From positions 1-44,973 of the forward strand of contig JALUWF010000232.1 in assembly GCA_027019785.1 (NCBI GenBank): a stretch of DNA of 44,973 bases, written 5' to 3'. The DNA is from Mariprofundus sp. GTDB taxonomy: Bacteria; Pseudomonadota; Zetaproteobacteria; Mariprofundales; Mariprofundaceae. Within the stretch, counting starts at the first letter, position 1, and each line of letters starts with the position of its first letter. A model generated the notes under the pieces. The model was given only the letters and a program-made list of their open reading frames with translations, was not told where the DNA came from and made no database searches. The position numbers and the translations under genes were made by a program. Shown piece by piece: positions 38,055 to 44,973 of the stretch.

Positions 38055-39301
38055 CGGTTAAACTCCCTTGGTTCCATTTCAATCATCTGTTGAATGTGTT
38101 GAATAATCTGCTTGGCGAAATCGAGCTTGGAGCCGGTTTCGATTACCGTCTGCTCGCCATGCCGGCTGATCCACCAGCCACCGGCCGCTTTGTGACCGCC
38201 CGCACCGCTGCCGTCCATGCCATTGCCTGCAGCTCTACCCATATTGCTGATGTCATTGGCAATGATGGCATCGGCATTTTTGGCGGCCAGTTTGGCTTTG
38301 GCATGGTCGATATGATGGTCGCTTTCTGCTGCAAAGGCGATGACTTTGGCCGGGCGGCGGGACATGGCGACGATATGGGCGACGATATCCGGATTGGCTG
38401 TCAGTTCGATGTTCATATGGGCGGTATTGCCGCGCTTGAGTTTGCCCTGATGCGATTTGGCGAAGCGAAAATCACTGACTGCAGCCGTGCCGATAAACAC
38501 GTTCGCACCGGCAGCTTCGATTTCGCAGATGGACAGCATTTCCAGCGCTGTCGATACATTGCGTCGCAACACGCCGGGATGTGATTCCGGGGTGCCGGGG
38601 CCGGCTACCAGTGTGACCGATGCGCCCATGAGGCAGGCCAGATCAGCCAGCAGAGCGCCGAGCGTGCCGCTGGCGCGATTGGTCAGGATGCGAACATCAT
38701 CCCATGCTTCCACGGTGGGGCCGGCATTGATTACCCAGTGCTGGCCGATCAACGGTTTGTCGGACAGCAGTGGCAACAGTGCCGAGAGGATGGCGTGAAT
38801 ATCAGCCATGCGTCCAGCGCCCTGCTCGCCGCAGGCCAGTTCGCCTGCGTCCGGGCCGATATGGTAGAGCCCGCGTTGCTTTAGCGTGTTGAAGTTGCGT
38901 TGGGTGGCCGTAGATTCCCACATGGATGTGTTCATGGCCGGCGCCAGCAGCACGGGCGCTTCGCAGACCTGCATGATGGTGGCGAGCAGGTCGTCGGCGA
39001 TACCATGCGCCAGCCGGGCCAACAGGCTGGCCGTGGCCGGTGCGATGATCACTGCATCCGCCCAGCGCGCCAGTGAGATATGACCCATTTGCTGATCGCT
39101 GGTCAGATTGAACAGTTTGGTATGCACAGGGTTGCCGGTCAGTGCTTCAAAGGTGAGCGGGTTAACGAATTCACAGGCGGATTTGGTCATCACGCAGCGC
39201 ACATCGGCACCCGCCTTGCTGAGCATGCGGGCAAGCTCGGCAACTTTATAGACGGCAATACCGCCGCCAATGCCGACAAGGATTTTTTTGCCGGTTAGCA
39301 T
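38051..39301 (-). CDS. coaBC: Bifunctional phosphopantothenoylcysteine decarboxylase/phosphopantothenate-cysteine ligase
   Basis: [48 protein letters not shown]. Confidence 0.95.
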   Translation of the reverse strand: MLTGKKILVGIGGGIAVYKVAELARMLSKAGADVRCVMTKSACEFVNPLTFEALTGNPVHTKLFNLTSDQQMGHISLARWADAVIIAPATASLLARLAHGIADDLLATIMQVCEAPVLLAPAMNTSMWESTATQRNFNTLKQRGLYHIGPDAGELACGEQGAGRMADIHAILSALLPLLSDKPLIGQHWVINAGPTVEAWDDVRILTNRASGTLGALLADLACLMGASVTLVAGPGTPESHPGVLRRNVSTALEMLSICEIEAAGANVFIGTAAVSDFRFAKSHQGKLKRGNTAHMNIELTANPDIVAHIVAMSRRPAKVIAFAAESDHHIDHAKAKLAAKNADAIIANDISNMGRAAGNGMDGSGAGGHKAAGGWWISRHGEQTVIETGSKLDFAKQIIQHIQQMIEMEPREFNR

Positions 39302-39326
39302 GATGGCATCACCTCGCGCGATCGTT

Positions 39327-39420
39327 TTGGAGGTGCGGCTTTAGCCGCGCAAAAACAGGCAGTAAAATCTCTTTTCATGCCAATATAACAGCTCTGCGCG
39401 GCTGAAGCCGAACCTCCGGC
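39327..39420. repeat. Long imperfect inverted repeat (about 25-nt arms, each arm itself palindromic)
   Basis: TTGGAGGTGCGGCTTTAGCCGCGCA versus TGCGCGGCTGAAGCCGAACCTCCGG. Confidence 0.85.
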
Positions 39421-39457
39421 GCAGGTAGGCTGGTCACAGTAATGCACTGTCTGAAAT

Positions 39458-39940
39458 TTACGACTGCAATTCTTTCAGCGTATTCAGCACGGTTTCTACA
39501 TGCTCTTTGACGCGCACTTTGCGCCAGGCAAAGGCGATATTCCCTTCCGGATTGATGATGAAGGTGGAGCGCTCCACGCCGAGATACTCCCTGCCGTAAT
39601 TCTTTTTAAGCTGCAAAACGTCAAAGGCTTTGCATAGCGCTTCTTCGGTATCGGCCATAAGCGGGAAGTTCAGCCCCTGCTTTTCGGTAAAACGGGCATG
39701 CGATTTCACCGAATCGCGCGATACGCCGATCACGGCGGCATCGGCAGCCGAGAAATCGGGCAGCGCATCGCGAAAGCCGCACGATTCGGTGGTGCAGCCC
39801 GGCGTGCTGTCCTTGGGATAAAAATAGAGGATGACCCACTGGCCTTTCAGATCAGCCAGTTTCAGGCGACCTTCGGGCCATGTCTTCAGTTCAATGCCTG
39901 CCGGTGCGGCATCGCCGGGATTGATGTTGTAATCTGCCAT
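39458..39940 (-). CDS. bcp: Bcp-type thioredoxin-dependent peroxiredoxin
   Basis: WVILYFYPKDSTPGCTTESCGFRD. Confidence 0.95.
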   Translation of the reverse strand: MADYNINPGDAAPAGIELKTWPEGRLKLADLKGQWVILYFYPKDSTPGCTTESCGFRDALPDFSAADAAVIGVSRDSVKSHARFTEKQGLNFPLMADTEEALCKAFDVLQLKKNYGREYLGVERSTFIINPEGNIAFAWRKVRVKEHVETVLNTLKELQS

Positions 39941-40003
39941 GACTGTTACCTCGTTTCGAATTTGTTAGTGTTGGCGCGAAACCGTAGCGCAAGGAGCCAT
40001 TGA

Positions 40004-40969
40004 ATGCAGCAAGAAACCAGAACTGTCACAATCCAGCCGAAGTCGGTCTTACTGGCCGAACCGCGCGGTTTTTGCGCCGGCGTGGATCGCGCCATTGAAA
40101 TTGTCGAACGGGCGCTGAAGGTATATGGCGCACCGGTCTATGTGCGCCATGAAATTGTGCATAACCGTTTTGTGGTTGAAAACCTGGGCGCCAAGGGAGC
40201 CGTGTTTGTCGAATCGGTGGATGATGTGCCGGATGGTGCACTGCTGATTTTTTCCGCCCACGGGGTCAGTAGGCAGGTACGCGAATTAGGTGAGCAGCGT
40301 GGGATGCGGGTGATTGATGCCACTTGTCCGCTGGTAACCAAGGTGCATCTGGAGCTGTTGCGCCACTATGCCAACGGCCTCCAGGTGATTCTGATCGGCC
40401 ATGCCGGCCACCCGGAAGTAGACGGCACCATGGGGCAGGTGCCTGACGGCGCTGTGTTGCTGATTTCCGAGCCGGAAGATGTGGACGCTTTGCAAGTGAA
40501 TGATCCCGATAAACTGGCGTTTGTTACCCAGACCACCCTGAGCGTGGACGATACGCGTGATGTGGTGGATGCACTGAAACGCCGCTTTCCCAATATTCTG
40601 GGGCCGAAGCACGAGGATATCTGTTATGCCACCAGCAACCGGCAGGAGGCGGTCAAGGCGCTGGCCGCGCGCTGTGATGTGGTGCTGGTGATCGGCTCTA
40701 GAAATTCATCGAACTCCAATCGCCTGCGTGAAGTGGCGGAGCGGGCCGGTTCTCCGGCGCACCTGATTGACGGCCCGGACGATATTGATGCGGGATGGTT
40801 TTCACCGGATTCGACCGTGGGCATTACCGCCGGTGCCTCCGCGCCCGAGATTCTGGTCGGGCAGGTAACGGACTGGCTGCATCAGCGTGGGTTTTCAAAC
40901 ATCAGTACGCTGACCGTGAAGGAAGAAAATGTCGCCTTCACTCTGCCGGAAGTGTTGCGCTCACATTAA
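40004..40969 (+). CDS. ispH: 4-hydroxy-3-methylbut-2-enyl diphosphate reductase
   Basis: [44 protein letters not shown]. Confidence 0.97.
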   Translation: MQQETRTVTIQPKSVLLAEPRGFCAGVDRAIEIVERALKVYGAPVYVRHEIVHNRFVVENLGAKGAVFVESVDDVPDGALLIFSAHGVSRQVRELGEQRGMRVIDATCPLVTKVHLELLRHYANGLQVILIGHAGHPEVDGTMGQVPDGAVLLISEPEDVDALQVNDPDKLAFVTQTTLSVDDTRDVVDALKRRFPNILGPKHEDICYATSNRQEAVKALAARCDVVLVIGSRNSSNSNRLREVAERAGSPAHLIDGPDDIDAGWFSPDSTVGITAGASAPEILVGQVTDWLHQRGFSNISTLTVKEENVAFTLPEVLRSH

Positions 40970-41005
40970 CCCCAACCCAGCATAGCCGGTGCCAAACAGG
41001 AAAAG

Positions 41006-41791
41006 TTACTGGCCGAAGTGTTTGTTGGCCAGCAGTTGCAGGCCGGATAAGGTCAGGTGGGGAAGGTGGTGGTCGATATCAGGCAAATCATCAATGAGTA
41101 GCGGGATCAGGCCGCCGGTGGCGATGATGGGAGATACTTCGTAACCGGACTGCTGACGCAAGCGTTTGATCAGGCCGGCAATGGCGTCGATGGCGGCCCA
41201 GTAGCTGCCGGACTGGATGCTGGTGACGGTATCCCTGCCGATGAATTCATCGGCGCGTTTGATCGATACTTCCGGCAATTTGGCGGCGCGTTTGCATAGT
41301 GCTTCCAGCGCCATTTCCACACCGGGTAAAATCAGGCCACCGGCATAATGGCCTTGCGGTGATACGATATCAAATGTGGTGGCTGTACCACAATCCAGCA
41401 CAATGGCAGGTGCGCCGAATTGTTCGCGCGCAGCTACCGCATTCACAATGCGATCCGCGCCCACTTCTCTGGGATTTTTGTAATCGACAGCCATGCCGGT
41501 TTTGACTTCGCCCGATCCGACAAAGGCAGGCTGCTTGCCGCAGATGCGCGAACATGCATCCGCCAGCGGCGCATCCAGGTGCGGCACCACGCTGGCCGCC
41601 ATAATGCCGTGTATTTCGCCGGCAGGTTGCCCGGACTGCTCAAACATACCGTGCAACTGCCAGGCCAGCTCATCGGAGGTTAGCTGCCGCTCACTGGAGA
41701 GCCGCCAATGCGTGATCAGCCGTTCCCCTGCAAACAACCCGAACACCATCTGCGTATTGCCGATATCAGCTACCAGTAACTTTTCATGCAT
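41006..41791 (-). CDS. coaX: Type III pantothenate kinase
   Basis: LLVADIGNTQMVFGLF, REVGADRIVNAVAA, VLDCGTATTFD; start set to MHEKLL. Confidence 0.94.
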   Translation of the reverse strand: MHEKLLVADIGNTQMVFGLFAGERLITHWRLSSERQLTSDELAWQLHGMFEQSGQPAGEIHGIMAASVVPHLDAPLADACSRICGKQPAFVGSGEVKTGMAVDYKNPREVGADRIVNAVAAREQFGAPAIVLDCGTATTFDIVSPQGHYAGGLILPGVEMALEALCKRAAKLPEVSIKRADEFIGRDTVTSIQSGSYWAAIDAIAGLIKRLRQQSGYEVSPIIATGGLIPLLIDDLPDIDHHLPHLTLSGLQLLANKHFGQ

Positions 41792-41819
41792 AGGATTGCC
41801 TCTTTTCATTACATTCAAC

Positions 41820-41968
41820 ATCTTTTACCGCAAAGGACGCAAGGTTTCGCAAAGTAACATAAAAAAGCCACCTGTACCGCAGGGGTTAAAATGAAGCGAA
41901 CATGTTGCACTATCTTCTGTTGTTTGTCCTTTGCGTTACTTTGCGTCCTCTGCGGTGAAAATCTTTTG
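41820..41968. repeat. Dispersed repeat forming a long inverted repeat between coaX and birA
   Basis: ATCTTTTACCGCAAAGGACGCAAGGTTTCGCAAAGTAAC versus CCTTTGCGTTACTTTGCGTCCTCTGCGGTGAAAATC. Confidence 0.8.
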
Positions 41969-41971
41969 ACT

Positions 41972-42931
41972 CTATATCAATTCCAGATCGCCAGCGATGA
42001 TGCGTTGCGTGCCGCTGGCGGTTTCCAGCAGCAGTGCGCCATCATTGTCCAACGCACGGGCGATGCCCTCAATATAGTTGCGCCCGTCATAGACGCTGAC
42101 CTTGGCGCCAGAGGCAGCGTGAGCCTGCCACCAGGCGCGATGTACGGGGGCAAAACCACCCCTCAAATAGATATCATACCAATCATCAAGTGCATGCAGG
42201 ATCGCAACAGCAAGATCTGTTTTGCTGACCTGTGTGGCGGTGATGCTGGCCAAGTCGGTGGCCGGTTTATTGATGTCAGTCGGCCAGCCGTCGGCGGGAG
42301 CGGCCAGATTGATGCCGAAACCGAGCACGACAGCATGTACACGCCCCGGCTCGGCCCTCATTTCGGTCAGAATGCCTGCCACCTTGGCGCCGTGATAGAG
42401 CAGATCATTGGGCCACTTGATGCGAATATCCGGGCAATAGCAACTTAATGCATCGTGCAGTGCCACGGCGGTGAGCAGGGAGAGCTGCGGCACCTGTTCC
42501 GGCGGCAGTTCGGGGCGCAGCAATACGCTGGCGGCCAGCGATTCGGGCATGGTGTGCCAGGTGCGCCCGAGCCGCCCTTTGCCGCCGGTCTGCTTGTTGG
42601 CGAAAATCACCAGCCCTTCCGGCGTGCCCGCTTCGGCCTCGGCCATGGTATCTCGATTGGTAGAGCCGGTTTCTTCGAGAATCATTATTCGTTTGCCGAT
42701 GCGTTGGGTGGAGAGTTTTGCCTTGATCAATCCGGCGCTGAACACGTCTTCGTTCAAGACATAGCCTTTTCCGGCCTGCGCCTCAATCGCGATGCCGGTT
42801 TTTTTCAGTATCTGGATATGTTTCCAGACGCCGGCGCGCGTTAGCCCCAGTTCGGCGGCAAGATCATCACCGGAGATCGGCGTGTTGCTCATGCCGAGCC
42901 GGGTCAGGATATGTTCACGCGCCTGATTCAT
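41972..42931 (-). CDS. birA: Biotin-[acetyl-CoA-carboxylase] ligase / repressor BirA
   Basis: N-terminal HTH, GSTNRDTMAEAE, KQTGGKGRLGRTW, KWPNDLLYHGAKVAGIL. Confidence 0.95.
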   Translation of the reverse strand: MNQAREHILTRLGMSNTPISGDDLAAELGLTRAGVWKHIQILKKTGIAIEAQAGKGYVLNEDVFSAGLIKAKLSTQRIGKRIMILEETGSTNRDTMAEAEAGTPEGLVIFANKQTGGKGRLGRTWHTMPESLAASVLLRPELPPEQVPQLSLLTAVALHDALSCYCPDIRIKWPNDLLYHGAKVAGILTEMRAEPGRVHAVVLGFGINLAAPADGWPTDINKPATDLASITATQVSKTDLAVAILHALDDWYDIYLRGGFAPVHRAWWQAHAASGAKVSVYDGRNYIEGIARALDNDGALLLETASGTQRIIAGDLELI

Positions 42932-42937
42932 GGCCGT

Positions 42938-43774
42938 TTACAGGCTGCTGACGCGCATGGAGAGATCAAGCGCCGGGGCGGAATGGGTGATGGCGCCGAT
43001 GGCGATGCGGTCGACGCCGGTTTCAGCATAGGCGCGGGCGTTGGCCAGCGTGATGTTGCCGCTGGCCTCCAGCAGAATGGAAGCCGGCACGATAGCGCGC
43101 GCTGTTCTGACCAAATCGGGGCTCATATTATCGAGCAGGATGATATCCGGGCAGGCGGTGACCGCTTCTTCAACTTCGGCCAGTGTTTCGCATTCCACTT
43201 CGATCCAGACCGGGTGATTACTTGCCTGATTGCTCTGATAGCAGGCGTGAATGGCATCGGTGATCGACCCGCAAACTTCGATATGATTTTCCTTGATCAG
43301 CATGCCGCTTTGCAGATCCATGCGATGATTGACGCCGCCGCCGTGCACCACCGCCTGTTTCTCCAGATGCCGAAATCCTGGTGTGGTCTTGCGCGTATCG
43401 GCCATCTGACAACCTGTGCCATCCAGTGCATCGACAAAGTTGCGCGTGGCTGTGGCGATGCCGGATAAATGTTGCAGGAAATTCAGCGCCGTACGTTCCG
43501 CCGCCAGCAAAGCGCGCATCGGCCCATTCATCTCACAGACGATCTGGCCAACCTCAACCCTGTAGCCATCAGTGGCTTTCCAGTCGCAGGCAATAGCCTG
43601 ATTCACTGCGGAAAACACGGCATCTGCGACCGCAACGCCGGATAGTACGCCAGCGGCTTTGGCCGTGATGCAAGCCGAGCCATGCAGGTTGGCAGGCAGG
43701 GTGGCAGTGGCGGTCAGATCATTAAATGCGGCATCTTCAGCCAGCGCCAGTTCGATAAGCTGGGAAACATTCAT
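42938..43774 (-). CDS. nadC: Nicotinate-nucleotide diphosphorylase (carboxylating)
   Basis: ERTALNFLQHLSGIAT, DTRKTTPGFRHLEKQAV, HRMDLQSGMLIKENHI. Confidence 0.96.
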   Translation of the reverse strand: MNVSQLIELALAEDAAFNDLTATATLPANLHGSACITAKAAGVLSGVAVADAVFSAVNQAIACDWKATDGYRVEVGQIVCEMNGPMRALLAAERTALNFLQHLSGIATATRNFVDALDGTGCQMADTRKTTPGFRHLEKQAVVHGGGVNHRMDLQSGMLIKENHIEVCGSITDAIHACYQSNQASNHPVWIEVECETLAEVEEAVTACPDIILLDNMSPDLVRTARAIVPASILLEASGNITLANARAYAETGVDRIAIGAITHSAPALDLSMRVSSL

Positions 43775-43850
43775 CTGCCCGACTCTAGGTGTCCGGCGGA
43801 CTCAGGACAATTTTTGTGTCGTAGACAGGCTGAATTTTTTGGCTAATATG

Positions 43851-44222
43851 CTATGCCTTCGTTTGCTTTAGTAAGCTTGTAATGAATTTATTTATATCGT
43901 TAAATAATGCATCTTCTATTTCAAAATCTATATCAAAGCTCATACCATTATCCAACCACAGTTGTAACGAATTCCTATCTATTTTGTAACTCAATATATT
44001 TGCACCTCCATCACTTTCGCTACCATCAAACCACTCTATACTCGGAATGATTGGGGGAAATTCATAACTTACGGAAATATCAAAATAAAATTTTGATGGG
44101 TTAATTGGGTCATCGTCACCATCCTCTTCAAAAGAAGCTTGGATAATGTCGCCATCAATGGCCTCGGTGTATGAGACATCATGTGCAGTAAATTTAATGT
44201 GCATAATTTTCCATAGGGGCAT
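43851..44222 (-). CDS. Orphan integron-cassette-type ORF (small acidic protein, unknown function)
   Basis: ORF begins at the attC R' box (G|TTATGCCCC); AT-rich relative to neighbours; start may instead be at 44204 (MHIKFTAHD). Confidence 0.65.
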   Translation of the reverse strand: MPLWKIMHIKFTAHDVSYTEAIDGDIIQASFEEDGDDDPINPSKFYFDISVSYEFPPIIPSIEWFDGSESDGGANILSYKIDRNSLQLWLDNGMSFDIDFEIEDALFNDINKFITSLLKQTKA

Positions 44223-44295
44223 AACGCCGCCAGCAGGGGCCGAAAAACCAGAGCGAAGCGGCGGTTTTTTGGTCCCTCTGGCTGGCTTTGTTAGA
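44220..44295 (-). other. Integron attC recombination site
   Basis: Minus strand TCTAAC-AAAGCCAGCCAGAGGG...CCCCTGCTGGCGGC-GTTATG: outer TCTAAC/GTTA boxes, imperfect palindromic arms with extrahelical bases, and inner AAAAAACC/GGTTTTT stem. Confidence 0.85.
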
Positions 44296-44973
44296 TTTTT
44301 AATGCTCCAGTGTTTTCACTTTTAAACCCAAACAATGAACAATCTACAGGGCCAGCATACATCAACACCGAGTTTTCTCCCTCACCAACCATACTTAAAG
44401 GCTGCTCTAGCTCAGGCTTTATAAATGAGAGTGAATCTTCGGTAATAACAACAGCCTTTTCATTGTCAGCCCAGCAACCACATACTTTTACTACCCCAGG
44501 TTTGATCACTTCAAGCTCTAGTAAGACTATTTCCCCATTTGAAGCGAATTCCGGTTTCTGCACTCTCATTTTTTCTACAAATGATTCAGAAAGAAAGGAT
44601 TCGATTTCTGTAGTTGCCACTTTGACATGACCAGGGACCTGATTAAACGAGAGCGTAGTTGTGTCGTGTATTCGTACGTGGTTATCTGAGACTTTGAGCT
44701 TTTCATCTCCGTTCAAATCACTCACCTTTAGATTTAGCAGAGCGATATCCCCATCTAATATTCTAAAACTCAATTTGTTGTTTTCTGCAAGCTCAAAAAT
44801 TGTTGCCCCTTCGTTCTTTGATGAAAGTGCAATGCTTCCGGTAAGCAGCTTTATACTGTCTGCAGGCTCGATATATACATGGGATGCATTAGGTTTTTCA
44901 GTTCTCTCTATACCTTTCCATTCATAGAGGAGCTCATCACTAAACTCCAAGGATCCATGATGTATAGCATCGT
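44291..44973 (-). CDS. Orphan integron-cassette-type ORF, 5' end beyond the window
   Basis: Stop codon TAA lies inside the attC TCTAAC box; reading frame is open to the window edge (DAIHHGSLEFSDELLYEW...). Confidence 0.65.
   Translation of the reverse strand, partial: DAIHHGSLEFSDELLYEWKGIERTEKPNASHVYIEPADSIKLLTGSIALSSKNEGATIFELAENNKLSFRILDGDIALLNLKVSDLNGDEKLKVSDNHVRIHDTTTLSFNQVPGHVKVATTEIESFLSESFVEKMRVQKPEFASNGEIVLLELEVIKPGVVKVCGCWADNEKAVVITEDSLSFIKPELEQPLSMVGEGENSVLMYAGPVDCSLFGFKSENTGALKI

Noticed and set aside
41891-42448. 185-aa plus-strand ORF starting MKRTCCTIFCCLSFALLCVLCG
   Set aside because: Starts inside a dispersed repeat and runs antisense to birA; the apparent signal peptide is just translated repeat sequence.

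Overview
This is a bacterial chromosomal window, probably gamma- or zetaproteobacterial judging by cmoA/cmoB, coaBC and the rimP-nusA-infB-rbfA-truB order; the taxonomy is inferred. From left to right: (1) the 3' end (domains V/VI) of a group II intron at the left edge. (2) About 0.3-13.2 kb: an accessory respiratory region of many small membrane proteins, several c-type cytochromes, a CcoG-like ferredoxin, a membrane-anchored SUMF/FGE-fold protein lacking the usual catalytic cysteines, and a stand-alone mini CcoN-like protein. No full catalytic oxidase subunit is visible. (3) About 13.4-22.3 kb: a GT39-like membrane protein and a MoxR/DUF58/DUF4381/BatA/BatB/TPR/BatD aerotolerance-type operon. 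(4) About 22.4-24.4 kb: two tandem, closely similar truncated hemoglobins (one membrane-anchored) followed by a 2Fe-2S/FAD/NAD reductase. (5) About 24.6-33.4 kb: rimP-nusA-ylxR-infB-rbfA-DHH phosphoesterase-truB-cyclophilin. (6) About 34.3-43.8 kb: cmoA/cmoB, rlmD-like, dut, coaBC, bcp, ispH, coaX, birA, nadC. (7) About 43.8-45 kb: two minus-strand orphan ORFs separated by a sequence with the full architecture of an integron attC site. The most noteworthy items are the attC/cassette pair at the right edge, the unusual respiratory region, dispersed ~11-12-nt-period inverted repeats (one of which encodes the C-termini of two convergent genes), a perfect 14-bp hairpin covering a Shine-Dalgarno sequence, and the globin/reductase trio. 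All assignments come from reading the sequence and recalling families; no database search was run.
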